Shown here: positions 43,641 through 53,612 of the stretch, piece by piece
How the letters are laid out: each line of letters starts with the position of its first letter
Numbering within the stretch: position 1 is the stretch's first letter
Assembly: GCA_902362775.1 (NCBI GenBank)
Contig: CABIXV010000002.1
Location: 249,679 to 313,678, forward strand
DNA: 64,000 nucleotides
Source of the DNA: Clostridiales bacterium
GTDB taxonomy: Bacteria > Bacillota > Clostridia > Oscillospirales > Oscillospiraceae
Direction: 5' to 3'
Program-made: the position numbers and the translations under genes
Notes under the pieces: generated by a model
Told to the model about the DNA's origin: nothing
Database searches by the model: none
Seen by the model: the letters and a program-made list of their open reading frames with translations, nothing else

Positions 43641-44336
43641 TCATTTCTTTTTACGCAGAGAAAACTTATTTTCCGTTCCGGAGAGCAGCCGCTTGATATT
43701 GGCCCGGTGCATATAGACCACCAGCCCGCCGAGCAGCAGCCCCAACAGGGTGATGACCCAGTCTTGGTAAACAAACCAAGTGGCCACAGGGAAGGAGGCC
43801 CCAGCCCACACCGAACCCAGGGACACATATCGAGTGAGGACGGCCAGGATGAGAAAGCCGCCCCACACGACCAGAGCGATCCGCCAGTCGATCATGATGG
43901 CGATGGTCCCCCCGGACAGGATGCCCTTACCCCCCTTGAAGTGGAACATACAGGGAAACATATGGCCCAACAGGCAGAACAGGCCCGCCCAATACTTGAA
44001 CAGGACTACATAATAGGCGACCGTAGCACCATCCAAAGGGAAGTCCGGCATGATGCGCGGGTCATATCCGCCGCCAATTTTAACCGCGATCAGAATGGCC
44101 ACCACTGCCTTTAGCACATCGGTGAGAATAACCACAAAGGTCAATGGGCCGCCGAAGGTACGGTAGAAATTGGTCAGCCCCGCGTTGCCGCTTCCGTGGT
44201 TTCGCACGTCGTCCCGCAGGATATATTTGGATACGATCACCGCCCCATTGAAGCAGCCGCAGAAATAAGAGATGACTGCCACGATCCAAAAATCCATCCG
44301 GGTGAGGAAAAATAAAATCGCGGAACCCATTATCAC
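43641..44336 (-). CDS. plsY: Glycerol-3-phosphate acyltransferase
   Basis: 231 residues with about five membrane helices. The acyl-phosphate-dependent family motifs are present: GSGNAGLTNFYRTFGG near residue 47, GHMFPCMFHFKGGKG near 125, and a C-terminal helix pair. It transfers an acyl group from acyl-phosphate to glycerol 3-phosphate at the membrane. The variant GNAG replaces the more usual GNPG. It overlaps the stop of der by 4 bases. The 136-base gap to gpsA contains a GTAGGGGC-type intergenic repeat and no gene. Confidence 0.92.
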   Translation of the reverse strand: MIMGSAILFFLTRMDFWIVAVISYFCGCFNGAVIVSKYILRDDVRNHGSGNAGLTNFYRTFGGPLTFVVILTDVLKAVVAILIAVKIGGGYDPRIMPDFPLDGATVAYYVVLFKYWAGLFCLLGHMFPCMFHFKGGKGILSGGTIAIMIDWRIALVVWGGFLILAVLTRYVSLGSVWAGASFPVATWFVYQDWVITLLGLLLGGLVVYMHRANIKRLLSGTENKFSLRKKK

Positions 44337-45664
44337 TCCTCCTTATCGCTGCGCTGCCGCACGGTCAGCCGGACAGGGGTACCCTCCAGGCCGAAGGTGG
44401 AGCGGATCTGATTTTCCAGATATCGCTGATAGGAGAAGTGGAACAGCCGGGCGTCGTTGCAGAAGCAGACGAAGTGGGGCGGACGGATGCCCACCTGTGT
44501 CATATAATAGATCTTCAACCTCCGCCCCTTGTCTGTGGGCGGCTGGACCCGGGCGGTGGCGTCGGCCAGGACCGAGTTGAGCATTCCGGTGGTGATGCGC
44601 ATGGCGGACTGGTCGGTGACATAGTTAATAAGCTCAAAGAGCCGGTCCACCCGCTGGCCGGTCAATGCGGAAATAAAGACAACAGGGGCGTAGGTCATAT
44701 AAGACAGATCCCGCATGACCTCCTGACGCATCTTGTCCATGGTCTTGCCGTCCTTCTCGATGGCGTCCCACTTGTTGACCACAATAATGCACGCCTTACC
44801 CGCCTCGTGGGCCAGTCCGGCCACCTTGGTATCCTGCTCAGTGACTCCCTCCTGGGCGTCGATCATGATCAGGCACACATCGCTGCGCTCGATGGCCATA
44901 GTGGAGCGCAGGACGGAGAACTTCTCGATCCGGTCATCCACCCTTGACTTCTTCCGCATCCCGGCGGTGTCGATAAACAGATATTTGCCGTGCTGGTTCT
45001 CAAACGCACTGTCCACAGCATCCCGGGTGGTGCCTGCCACGTTGGATACAATGACCCGCTCCTCTCCCAAAATGCGGTTGACCAGAGAGGATTTTCCCAC
45101 GTTGGGCTTTCCGATAACTGCCACCTTGATGACGTCGTCCTCCTCCTCCTCCTCCTCGTCCTCCTCCTCGGGGAAGAACTGGAAGCAGGCGTCCAGCAGA
45201 TCGCCGGTGCCGTGGCCATGGAGGGCGGACACGGCAATGGGATCGCCCAGCCCAAGGTTATAAAATTCATAGATATCCGGGTTCTCCCGCCCGGTCTGGT
45301 CTGCCTTATTGACTGCCAAGATCACCGGCTTGCCCGATCGGAGGAGCATATTGGCCACCTCCTGATCGGAGGCGGTCATTCCGGTCTTGATGTCGCACAC
45401 AAAGACAATGACCGTGGCGGTGGAGATGGCGATCTCCGCCTGCTCCCGCATGAAGGCCAGGATCTGGTCGTCGGTGCCCGGCTCGATGCCGCCGGTATCC
45501 ACAATATCAAAGGTACGATTTCTCCACTCACACTGGGCGTACAGCCGGTCCCGGGTGACGCCGGGGGTGTCCTCCACGATAGACAGCCGCTGGCCGCACA
45601 GCTTGTTAAAGAGCATGGACTTACCGACATTTGGTCTGCCTACAATAGCAACAAGAGGTTTCAT
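44333..45664 (-). CDS. der: Ribosome biogenesis GTPase Der (EngA)
   Basis: 443 residues. Two consecutive GTPase domains (GRPNVGKSMLFN at residue 9 with DTPGVTRD and NKADQ; GKPNVGKSSLVN at 186 with DTAGMRKKS and NKWDAIEKDG) and a C-terminal KH-like domain. The linker has an acidic run (EEEDEEEEEEDD). It helps mature the 50S subunit. Tandem with plsY and gpsA, a common Clostridia order. Confidence 0.96.
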   Translation of the reverse strand: MKPLVAIVGRPNVGKSMLFNKLCGQRLSIVEDTPGVTRDRLYAQCEWRNRTFDIVDTGGIEPGTDDQILAFMREQAEIAISTATVIVFVCDIKTGMTASDQEVANMLLRSGKPVILAVNKADQTGRENPDIYEFYNLGLGDPIAVSALHGHGTGDLLDACFQFFPEEEDEEEEEEDDVIKVAVIGKPNVGKSSLVNRILGEERVIVSNVAGTTRDAVDSAFENQHGKYLFIDTAGMRKKSRVDDRIEKFSVLRSTMAIERSDVCLIMIDAQEGVTEQDTKVAGLAHEAGKACIIVVNKWDAIEKDGKTMDKMRQEVMRDLSYMTYAPVVFISALTGQRVDRLFELINYVTDQSAMRITTGMLNSVLADATARVQPPTDKGRRLKIYYMTQVGIRPPHFVCFCNDARLFHFSYQRYLENQIRSTFGLEGTPVRLTVRQRSDKEE

Positions 45665-45836
45665 GTAATCATCCTTTCATATGCCCTTATCAAAGCCCAG
45701 CAAAGCGGGTTTGATGTGGGGAGGAGGCGCAAGGGAATGCAGCAAAAAATGCCCAGACGTCGTTATGAGAGAAGCGGCCTTCGCGGCGGCGAGGGGCGGC
45801 CTGAAATATGCCGGCCTTTCCACATTCGGCTCCCCG

Positions 45837-47219
45837 CTACACTCTTTGATTATATTGATAGTATTCTGTTTCTTCCTGGCTCTGGCGTTGGGCCATAGGG
45901 GTAATCTCCAGTCCGCAGATTGCGTCGCACAGCTCATAGCCGTCCTGCTCCACTGCCGTCACAGGAACACCAAGTTCCCGCTCCACATCGTCCACCGACA
46001 CGTCGTCCAGAAAGACCCGCTCCCCGGAGCGGAGCATATTGGCCGGAATCAGCAGGCGCTCTCCCAGCTCCCGCCCCTTGAGCTGATGGATCAGATCGCC
46101 TCCGGTGACCAGTCCGGCCACCGTGATGGTCTCTCCAAAGAAGTGGTTGACGATGGGATAGACCCTGCCCTCTATTTTACCACATTTCTCCCTGGCCTGG
46201 GAAATCAATCTCTCCAAATATGGGGCGGCGGACACCCCGGTGGCGATGGAAAACGGGGTGGCGCCCGCCATCTCCTCCGGCTCCATCAGGTCCAGCGCCC
46301 GGTCAAACTCCCGGGAGAGCAGGGTGAGCATCCCCACCCCGTTGTCCAGCTGGGTAAACTCCTCAAAATACTCCTCCGGCGGGAGCTCCCGGCCGGCCAG
46401 GAGATAAAACTCATCCGAGCACCACGCCAGCCTGGTCCCCGCCCTCTCCAGATGGCGGGCGGCAAAGCCCTCCACCTGGTCGATGACCGCTCCGGCGGTC
46501 TCTGTGTTGTAAATGGTCAGGGGATACAGCCCCTCCCGGTATTTCGTCACGCCTACGGGGACCACCGAGATGCTGTTCACCGCCGGATACATCCCCGCCA
46601 GGTCATGCAATGTCTTATCCAGAGCGGGGCCGTCGTTGATGCCGGGGCAGGATACGATCTGGCAGTTCATGGTGATGTGGTTTTGGGCAAACCGCTCCAT
46701 GATATCGATGCTCTCCCCCGCCCGCCGGTTCTTCAGCATCTCCGCCCGGAGCGCCCGGTCTGTGGTGTGGACGGACACGTTGATAGGGGAGATCCGCAGG
46801 TCGATAATCCGCTGCACCTCCCGAGGGGACAGGTTCGTTAAGGTGAGGTAATTGCCCATCAGGAAGGACAGCCGGGCATCGTCGTCCTTAAAATAGAGAG
46901 AGGGTCGCATCCCAGGGGGCATCTGGTCCACAAAGCAGAAGATACAGTTGTTGGCACAGGAGCGGGCCCGGTCCATCAGATAGGTCTCAAATTCCAGCCC
47001 CAGGTCCTCCCCCTCCCCCTTGCGGATCCGCAGGGTGCGGGTGGAGCCGTCTCGCTCCCGGAGGGTCACTTCCAGCCTGGGATCATAGCTGTAAAATTTA
47101 TAGTCCAGCACGTCCACGATCATGTGGCCGTTGATGTGGGTCAGCGTTTCGCCCACCCGGATACCCGCCCGGTGGGCCGGACTTCTAGGGTCTACTGACT
47201 TCACAGCCGTCATGCTCAT
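45837..47219 (-). CDS. DUF512 radical-SAM protein with PDZ domain
   Basis: 460 residues. N-terminal PDZ-like region (SVDPRSPAHRAGIRVGETLT), then the radical-SAM cluster CANNCIFCFVDQ near residue 73 with KDDDARLSFLMGNYLTLTNL, and a DUF512 C-terminal domain. Conserved in Clostridia, usually just upstream of der; in vivo substrate unknown. ATG 47219 has AAGGAAGG upstream. The 172-base gap to der holds no gene. Confidence 0.88.
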   Translation of the reverse strand: MSMTAVKSVDPRSPAHRAGIRVGETLTHINGHMIVDVLDYKFYSYDPRLEVTLRERDGSTRTLRIRKGEGEDLGLEFETYLMDRARSCANNCIFCFVDQMPPGMRPSLYFKDDDARLSFLMGNYLTLTNLSPREVQRIIDLRISPINVSVHTTDRALRAEMLKNRRAGESIDIMERFAQNHITMNCQIVSCPGINDGPALDKTLHDLAGMYPAVNSISVVPVGVTKYREGLYPLTIYNTETAGAVIDQVEGFAARHLERAGTRLAWCSDEFYLLAGRELPPEEYFEEFTQLDNGVGMLTLLSREFDRALDLMEPEEMAGATPFSIATGVSAAPYLERLISQAREKCGKIEGRVYPIVNHFFGETITVAGLVTGGDLIHQLKGRELGERLLIPANMLRSGERVFLDDVSVDDVERELGVPVTAVEQDGYELCDAICGLEITPMAQRQSQEETEYYQYNQRV

Positions 47220-47298
47220 GGATGCTCACCTTCCTTATGGGGTCTATCGTAGGGCGTTCGAATCATTTTACAATAGGTTGCCCGGTATTGCAAGATTT

Positions 47299-47733
47299 TC
47301 AGCTCTTTCTCCGCCGCCTGCGCCCGGAAAATTCCTTGGACAGATAGAGCCAGCCCATTAGCTCCTCATCCAGCTCGCCAAGATCGGCCACCGAGGTGTG
47401 GTGGGTCCAGCGGTTGGGGTAGGGCTCTGTCGAGTAGGGAATGCGGGGGCTTTCCACCTGAAATTCCAGAAAAAAAGACAGCCCCACATAGATCCGCCCG
47501 TCCGGCCTTTTCCACCGGGGCAGCCATAGGGCGGCGAAAGAGCCTGGGCCTTTCCAGGTAATCTGGCTCTTCTGTACCACCACTTCAAAGTCACCCAGCC
47601 TATCCCGGACAGCCCTCTCAATCTCCAAATAGAGGGGCAGCAGCTCAGGCTGTTTCATAAAAAACAGGTCCACCGAGAGGTCGTTCACCGCTCCATCCTC
47701 CGTTCTCTCAATTTGGGCACCTTTTACTTCCAT
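47299..47733 (-). CDS. DUF5655-like protein
   Basis: 144 residues from ATG 47733; a TTG extension to 47760 is less likely. DLSVDLFFMKQPELLPLYLE, QITWKGPGSFAALWLPRWKR and a C-terminal basic tail GRRRRRKS. The VQKSQITWKGPGSFA-type stretch fits DUF5655, a small fold of unknown function. Single gene between the DUF512 gene and the divergent transporter. Confidence 0.55.
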   Translation of the reverse strand: MEVKGAQIERTEDGAVNDLSVDLFFMKQPELLPLYLEIERAVRDRLGDFEVVVQKSQITWKGPGSFAALWLPRWKRPDGRIYVGLSFFLEFQVESPRIPYSTEPYPNRWTHHTSVADLGELDEELMGWLYLSKEFSGRRRRRKS

Positions 47734-47857
47734 CCTATCCCAATCCCTCCCCTCTGTCAACGAAAATTCACCCCTTTGTTTTTTTCCTATAATATGGTAT
47801 GCTTACATCTGCGCAGGACCTTCCCTGTCAAAAAGAGAGAGGCGTGATCGAACATCC

Positions 47858-49186
47858 ATGAAACATGAGAAGAAACGAGATTCCTGGGGCTCTAAGTGGG
47901 GCTTCATTCTGGCCTGTATCGGCTCCGCGGTCGGCATGGGCAACATCTGGCTCTTTCCGGCTCGGGTGTCAAAATACGGCGGAGCCACCTTCCTGATCCC
48001 CTATCTGATCTTTGTGGTTATCATCGGCTCCACCGGCGTCATCGGGGAGATGGCCTTCGGCCGGGCCACCCGGTCCGGTCCTGTCCACGCCTTTGGCGAG
48101 GCCACCAAGCTGCGCTTCGGCACCGATAAGCCTGGCAAGCTGCTGGGCCTTATCCCGGTCCTGGGATCCCTGGCCCTGGCCATCGGTTACTCTGTGGTCA
48201 CCGGCTGGATCTTCAAGTACACCGCCCAGTCCATCACCGGCGCTCTGTCCGCCCTGGACGGAGTAGACGCCTTCAGCGCCAATTTTGGCGCCACCGCCTC
48301 TGGAAACCTGGGCTGGCAGATCGCCGGCATGGCGGTCACCATCGCCATCATGGCCTTCGGCGTGGGCCGGGGCATCGAGAAGGCCAATAAAGTCATGACG
48401 CCCCTGTTCTTTCTACTGTTTATCGGTCTGGCCGTCTACCTGGTCACTCTGCCCGGCTCCTCCGCCGGCTATCAGTACATCTTCGTCCTCCGCCCTGAAG
48501 GGCTCCTGGACCCCTGGGTATGGGTCTATGCCCTGGGCCAGGCATTTTTCTCCTTGTCCATTGCCGGCAATGGAACACTGATCTACGGCTCCTACTTGAG
48601 CCCTGACTCCGACATCCCCTCTGACGCCAAGATGGTGGCCCTCTTTGACACCTGTGCCGCCCTGTTGGCCGCTCTGGTCATCATTCCCGCAATGGCGGTG
48701 GCGGGCCAGCAGCTCAACGAGAGCGGTCCGGGCCTAATGTTCATCTACCTCCCCAATGTGATCCGCGGAATCCCCGGCGGGCCAGTCATCCTGGTGGTAT
48801 TCTTTGTCGCGGTGGTTTTCGCTGCTCTGACCTCTCTGGTCAATCTGTTTGAGGCCCCCACCGCCACCCTCCAGGAGCTGTTCCACCTGCCAAGGCCCGC
48901 TGCCGTCGGCATCATCGGGGCCATCGGCATTGGAGTGGGCCTGCTCATCGCCCCTATCGTCTCCCAGTGGATGGACGTGTGCTCCATCTATATCTGCCCC
49001 ATCGGCGCCCTGCTGGCCGCGGTCATGTTCTTCTGGATATGCGGCAAGGACTATGTACTCAAGCAGGTAAACCTGGCCCGCCACAAGCCTCTTGGGTCCT
49101 GGTTCTATCCAATGGCAAAATATCTGTTCTGCGGCGTTACCCTGCTGGTTCTGGTTTTGGGGGCTGTCTTCGGCAGTATTGGTTGA
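47858..49186 (+). CDS. Sodium-dependent transporter, NSS (SNF) family
   Basis: 442 residues and about 11 membrane helices. The first helix reads WGFILACIGSAVGMGNIWLF with the unwound GSAVGMGN sodium/substrate site, followed by FPARVSKYGGATFLIPYLIF. Family members import amino acids or amines with sodium. First gene of a plus-strand group; a hairpin terminator follows the stop. Substrate not assignable. Confidence 0.9.
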   Translation: MKHEKKRDSWGSKWGFILACIGSAVGMGNIWLFPARVSKYGGATFLIPYLIFVVIIGSTGVIGEMAFGRATRSGPVHAFGEATKLRFGTDKPGKLLGLIPVLGSLALAIGYSVVTGWIFKYTAQSITGALSALDGVDAFSANFGATASGNLGWQIAGMAVTIAIMAFGVGRGIEKANKVMTPLFFLLFIGLAVYLVTLPGSSAGYQYIFVLRPEGLLDPWVWVYALGQAFFSLSIAGNGTLIYGSYLSPDSDIPSDAKMVALFDTCAALLAALVIIPAMAVAGQQLNESGPGLMFIYLPNVIRGIPGGPVILVVFFVAVVFAALTSLVNLFEAPTATLQELFHLPRPAAVGIIGAIGIGVGLLIAPIVSQWMDVCSIYICPIGALLAAVMFFWICGKDYVLKQVNLARHKPLGSWFYPMAKYLFCGVTLLVLVLGAVFGSIG

Positions 49187-49210
49187 ACGCTCTCCCCACT
49201 CACAAATACA

Positions 49211-49246
49211 GAGAGCCGGAACACAGGCTTGTGTCCCGGCTCTCTG
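49211..49246 (+). terminator. Terminator after the NSS transporter gene
   Basis: AGAGAGCCGG and CCGGCTCTCT enclose ACACA/TGTGT, making a stem of about 15 pairs with one mismatch. No long T-tract. It lies 25 bases past the stop. Confidence 0.6.
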
Positions 49247-49281
49247 ACCAAATGGGGAAAACAAATGTGGAGGCCGCTTCT

Positions 49282-49452
49282 TTAACGAGCAACAGTCTTA
49301 CTCCTGTCCCAGGAATATGCCTTTACAGACTTCTTATGGGCGGCAGACCGGACTATCCTAGATACCAGCTTCACGGACAGAGCCAGAACAGACGCTACTA
49401 AAATAACGATAGTGGCAATCACCAGTCGAAGCAACATATAATCAGCTATCAT
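49282..49452 (-). CDS. 56-residue single-pass membrane protein
   Basis: ATG at 49452 with AGAGGTGAG 6 bases upstream. Reads MIADYMLLRLVIATIVILVA then SVLALSVKLVSRIVRSA and a basic tail (HKKSVKAYSWDRSKTVAR). One membrane helix and a strongly basic cytoplasmic end. No family recognised. Antisense to no gene; it is in the gap between two plus-strand genes. From 49453 to 49671 no other gene is seen. Confidence 0.5.
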   Translation of the reverse strand: MIADYMLLRLVIATIVILVASVLALSVKLVSRIVRSAAHKKSVKAYSWDRSKTVAR

Positions 49453-49677
49453 AACGACTCACCTCTGTACTTTATTATCCGAATCCTGCCCTTTCGGATG
49501 AGCCTATCCTATTCCATTTCATAAAAAAATGGGATTAAGCAAAATGCCGCCGCATTAAATCCGCATTAAACTTTCCTGCCGCCCACCTGAAATCATATTC
49601 TCAAACGAAACATCTTTCCAATTTGCCTTTCCAACCCCAGTGTGCTATGATACAAAAAATAGAGAGAGGACATGACC

Positions 49678-50826
49678 ATGGAAAAGCTCTACGAACAAGA
49701 CCCATTTCTGACCCGATTCTCCGCCCATGTGGAGTCCTGCATACAGGGCAAGCGAGGCTATGACGTAATACTGGACCAGACCACTTTCTACCCCGAGGGG
49801 GGCGGTCAGCCCTATGACCTGGGCGTCCTTGGGCCGGTCCAGGTATTGGAGGTCCACGAGCGTGAGGGCCGGGTAGTCCACACCTGTGACGGCCCTTTGG
49901 AGCCCGGCGCTCAGGTGGAGGGGCAGATTGACTGGGAACGCCGCTTCGATTTGATGCAGCACCACTCCGGCGAGCATATCGTGTCCGGCATCGCCCACGC
50001 TAAGTGGGGGTGCGACAATGTTGGTTTTCATATGGGGAGCGACTTCATTACCATCGATTTAAACGTACTGCTGGACGGAGACCAGCTCCAGGAGCTGGAG
50101 GAGGCGGCCAACCGCTATATCTGGGAAGACCACCCCATCTCCATCACCTTCCCTTCTCCGGAACAGCTGGCAACACTGGAATACCGGAGCAAAAAGGCGC
50201 TGACTGGCCGGGTAAGAATCGTTTCTTTCCCCGGCGCTGATACCTGCGCCTGCTGCGGCACCCATGTGGCCTCCTCCGGCCAGGTGGGCTTTGTGAAGCT
50301 CCTGTCCGTTCAGAAGTTTCGTGAGGGGGTACGCATCGAACTGGTGTGCGGCAGTCGGGCCTTGCGTTATGTAAACAGCATTTTAGCGCAGAACCACCAG
50401 GTGTCTACCCTTCTGTCTGCCAAGGCCTTTGAAACTGGGGCAGCGGTCCAGCGGCTGACCGAGGAGAACGCCGCTCTGAAGTCCCGGCTTCTATCCATGG
50501 AGGAGGATCGCTTTGCTTCCCTGGCCCGTCAGCTCACTGGGGCAGGAGATGTGCTTCTCTTTGAGGAGGGCCTGACCCCTGATAGTCTGCGCCGCCTGTG
50601 CGACGCCGTCCTCCAGACTTGTGGCGGGCGGTGTGCCTGCTTCTCCGGCGTGGATGGTCAGGGCTACAAGTACGCCGTTGGCCAACTGGAGGGCGACCTG
50701 CGTACCTTTGCCAAGGAGATGAACCAAAGCCTCAACGGCCGTGGTGGCGGCAAGCCCGGCTTTGTCCAGGGCTCGGTCCAGGCGGACCATGGGGCTATCC
50801 AGGCATTCTTTTCCGCCGCTGGATAA
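49678..50826 (+). CDS. Alanyl-tRNA editing protein (AlaX type)
   Basis: 382 residues from the ATG at 49678 (GAGAGG 9 bases upstream; ATG 49672 is too close to it). The editing-site zinc ligands are present: HHSGEH near residue 98 and CACCGTH near 190. A C-terminal DHHA1-like region follows (ENAALKSRLLSMEEDRFASL ... GGRGGGKPGFVQGS-type glycine motif). It deacylates Ser- or Gly-tRNA-Ala, protecting translation fidelity. Confidence 0.88.
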   Translation: MEKLYEQDPFLTRFSAHVESCIQGKRGYDVILDQTTFYPEGGGQPYDLGVLGPVQVLEVHEREGRVVHTCDGPLEPGAQVEGQIDWERRFDLMQHHSGEHIVSGIAHAKWGCDNVGFHMGSDFITIDLNVLLDGDQLQELEEAANRYIWEDHPISITFPSPEQLATLEYRSKKALTGRVRIVSFPGADTCACCGTHVASSGQVGFVKLLSVQKFREGVRIELVCGSRALRYVNSILAQNHQVSTLLSAKAFETGAAVQRLTEENAALKSRLLSMEEDRFASLARQLTGAGDVLLFEEGLTPDSLRRLCDAVLQTCGGRCACFSGVDGQGYKYAVGQLEGDLRTFAKEMNQSLNGRGGGKPGFVQGSVQADHGAIQAFFSAAG

Positions 50827-50835
50827 GGAGTTTCT

Positions 50836-52164
50836 ATGGAATATACAGTATATCAGCTTCTCTGGTTCTTTCTGGCCTACTCCTTTTTGGGGTGGCTGGG
50901 TGAAACCGCTCTGGCGGCCGCCAAACGGCGGCGGCTTATCAATCGGGGGTTTTTGAATGTCCCCTTCTCCCCGGTTTACGGCCTGGCGGCTGTGTTGTTC
51001 GCCATCTTTCTGCCCGAACTGAAAAATACGCCCTTTTTTCTCTTTCTCTTTGGCCTGATTATTGCCACCGGCCTTGAACTGTTCACCGGCATCCTACTGG
51101 AACATCTCTCCGGCCAGAAGTGGTGGGACTACTCCAGATACCGCTTTCAATTCGAGGGTCACATCTGTTTGGGATACTCCCTTCTCTGGGGCGGGATGGC
51201 CCTTTTGTGCCTCTATTTTGGCAACCCCCTGCTGGTCAGGCTGGCCGGACTGATTCCCCGCTCTGTCGGTCAGCTCATCCTGCTGGTCCTGTTCTGTCTG
51301 CTGGCCGGCGACCTGCTTACCTCTCTGGCCGCCCTGCTCCAGCTCAATACCAGTCTGAAGGAGCCCAGTGAGCTCTCCCTCCGGCTCCGTCGTCTCACCG
51401 ACCATCTGGATAACGCCGTCACCCGGTATATCCAGCGCCGTATGGCCAGGGCCTACGGCCTACGGCGGGAGCGGCTGGAGGAACAGGCCCGCCGCAGAGC
51501 CGCCAAAAAAGGAACGTCCGGAGTCTTTGCCCAGGGCTGCTGCTTTTACAAGCTGTTGTGGCTGTTTTTGATCGGCGCCTTTCTGGGCGACATGATTGAA
51601 ACCATCTTCTGCCGTATCACGGCCGGGGTGTGGATGAGCCGAAGCAGCGTGGTCTACGGCCCCTTCTCCATTGTCTGGGGGCTGGGGGCCGTCCTGCTCA
51701 CCGCTGTTCTGTACAAGTACCGGCACAAGAGCGACAGCTACGTCTTTCTTGTTGGAACCGTGGTGGGCGGCGTCTATGAGTATCTCTGCTCCGTTTTTAC
51801 CGAGTTGGTCTTCGGCACGGTGTTTTGGGATTACAGCCACCTGCCCTTCAATCTGGGCGGACGCATCAATCTGTTATACTGTTTTTTCTGGGGCATCGCC
51901 GCTGTCGTGTGGCTCAAGTCCATCTACCCCCGGCTCTCCCAGTGGATCGAGCGGCTCCCTCTCCGGATCGGCCGGGTCCTCTCCTGGGTCCTCATCCTCT
52001 TTATGGTGGTCAACATCGCCGTGTCCTGTCTGGCCATGGGACGGTACACCCAGCGTCAGACTATGGACGCTCCGCCCGACACCGCGCTGGGACAGCTTCT
52101 GGACCGCCGTTTCCCAGACAGCCGCATGGAGCGCATCTATCCCAATGCTATTTTGGTGGACTGA
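50836..52164 (+). CDS. Duplicated CmpB-type membrane protein (putative ABC transporter permease, PF06541)
   Basis: 442 residues, two similar halves. Half one has WFFLAYSFLGWLGETALAAA and RGFLNVPFSPVYG; half two WLFLIGAFLGDMIETIFCRI and SSVVYGPFSIVWGLGAVLLT with WDYSHLPFNLGGRINLLYCF. Both match the CmpB family, which has an ABC-transporter label without known ATPase partner. It starts 10 bases after the editing gene, so probably co-transcribed. Function unknown. Confidence 0.8.
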   Translation: MEYTVYQLLWFFLAYSFLGWLGETALAAAKRRRLINRGFLNVPFSPVYGLAAVLFAIFLPELKNTPFFLFLFGLIIATGLELFTGILLEHLSGQKWWDYSRYRFQFEGHICLGYSLLWGGMALLCLYFGNPLLVRLAGLIPRSVGQLILLVLFCLLAGDLLTSLAALLQLNTSLKEPSELSLRLRRLTDHLDNAVTRYIQRRMARAYGLRRERLEEQARRRAAKKGTSGVFAQGCCFYKLLWLFLIGAFLGDMIETIFCRITAGVWMSRSSVVYGPFSIVWGLGAVLLTAVLYKYRHKSDSYVFLVGTVVGGVYEYLCSVFTELVFGTVFWDYSHLPFNLGGRINLLYCFFWGIAAVVWLKSIYPRLSQWIERLPLRIGRVLSWVLILFMVVNIAVSCLAMGRYTQRQTMDAPPDTALGQLLDRRFPDSRMERIYPNAILVD

Positions 52165-52295
52165 GGTCCTCTAAACTCCTTGCGCCCCAATGGATTCCGG
52201 AGAATGTAAACCGCCGGTTAGCAGGATTCAAACCGCGAGGAGGTGGTCTTTTTCTCCCCTTTTTGCTAGGGTGAATGCAAAGGAGGCCGATGACC

Positions 52296-53612
52296 ATGAC
52301 GACCGGACAACGTATCGCCGCCAAGCGCCGGGAGCTGGATCTGTCCCAGGAGGGGCTGGGCGAGGCTCTCGGCGTATCCCGACAGTCTATTTATAAATGG
52401 GAATCTGATTCCAGTCTGCCCGATGTGGACAAACTGGTGGCTCTCAGCCGCCTGTTCCATGTATCCGTCGGCTGGCTGCTCGGTGTGGAGGAGGACCAGG
52501 AGGAGCACATCTCCAACGATCTTTCCCCTGCCCAGTTGAAACTGGTCGAGGAGATCCTGTCCCGCTATCAGCAGTCCAGCCAGCTCACCGCGGAACAGCA
52601 GGAGCGGGTGTCGGAATTGGTGGAGCAGAAGGTTCGGGAAAGCCGCTCCCCCCGCCACAGGCGCTTGCGCTACGGCGCCGCCTGTCTGGCCCTGCTGCTT
52701 GTCCTTCTGGCCGGGCGCTCCCTATTCGCCCGGTTGAAGGAGCTGGACCGCCAATACACCGACCTGGCCAATTCCGTGGGCAATATTACCTACTCGGTCA
52801 ATAGTCAAATCGGCTCCATTACCAGCAGGGTGGAGGAGATCCTAAAATCCCAGAACAGTCTGGTGGCCGACTACGCTACCAATATCCAGTCCGCCGACCT
52901 GGCGTCCAATACTGTCACCTTTTCGGTCAGTGTGGTGCCCAAGACCTATACTGAGGGGCTGGAGATCCTTCTCCATGCTGATACCGGGGATGGGTTGGTG
53001 GACGTTCCCGCCGTTCCTGGACCGGGGCAGGAGTTCTCCGGCCAGATCACCTGCCCTCTGACAGACAGCATCACCTTATCCGCAGTCCTGGTGGACCAGG
53101 GAACACGCCAGACTCAACTACTGGGTAACTATTCCTCTCTCTACGGCAGCAGTCTACCAGCGGTAGATATCTCTCTTTTGGAGAGTGCCCTGTTAAATAT
53201 TCCCCGTGGAGAGGACGGCCTGTTCCATGTGAGAGAGAATTATGGCTTCCTCACAGGGCTGTCCGCCTCCGCCTCTGCGGTCAACGAGGATATTGGTCAA
53301 TCCCAAGTCAAGCAGGTCCAGCTAGGCCTGTTCCGAAACCGAGCACTGCTCTTTTGGCTGGAGCCATGCGGACGTCCAGACAATCATCACGGCTTTGAGG
53401 AGGCGGAGCAGTGGTTCCACCTTCCCTCCGTAGAGCTGGATCTCCAGGAGGGGGATGAGCTGGTCTTCGCCGCCCTGGTCACCGACCAGTACGGCCGGCA
53501 GATAGTCATCCCCTCTCTCCCCGCTTCCCGAGTAGAGGGGGATGAAATCACCTGGTTCAGCACCAGCTTTGACTTCCCCAGCGAGCCGGACGGCTGGGGG
53601 CTTGCGGGATAA
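52296..53612 (+). CDS. Membrane-anchored XRE-type regulator with large extracytoplasmic domain
   Basis: 438 residues. AGGAGG is 9 bases before ATG 52296; two earlier ATGs are too close to it. Helix-turn-helix at residues 4-60 (GQRIAAKRRELDLSQEGLGE, LGVSRQSIYKWESDSSLPDV). One membrane helix near residue 128 (YGAACLALLLVLLAGRSLF). A 290-residue outer domain of beta-rich character follows. This layout suggests one-component signalling from the cell surface to DNA. Ligand unknown. Confidence 0.75.
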   Translation: MTTGQRIAAKRRELDLSQEGLGEALGVSRQSIYKWESDSSLPDVDKLVALSRLFHVSVGWLLGVEEDQEEHISNDLSPAQLKLVEEILSRYQQSSQLTAEQQERVSELVEQKVRESRSPRHRRLRYGAACLALLLVLLAGRSLFARLKELDRQYTDLANSVGNITYSVNSQIGSITSRVEEILKSQNSLVADYATNIQSADLASNTVTFSVSVVPKTYTEGLEILLHADTGDGLVDVPAVPGPGQEFSGQITCPLTDSITLSAVLVDQGTRQTQLLGNYSSLYGSSLPAVDISLLESALLNIPRGEDGLFHVRENYGFLTGLSASASAVNEDIGQSQVKQVQLGLFRNRALLFWLEPCGRPDNHHGFEEAEQWFHLPSVELDLQEGDELVFAALVTDQYGRQIVIPSLPASRVEGDEITWFSTSFDFPSEPDGWGLAG

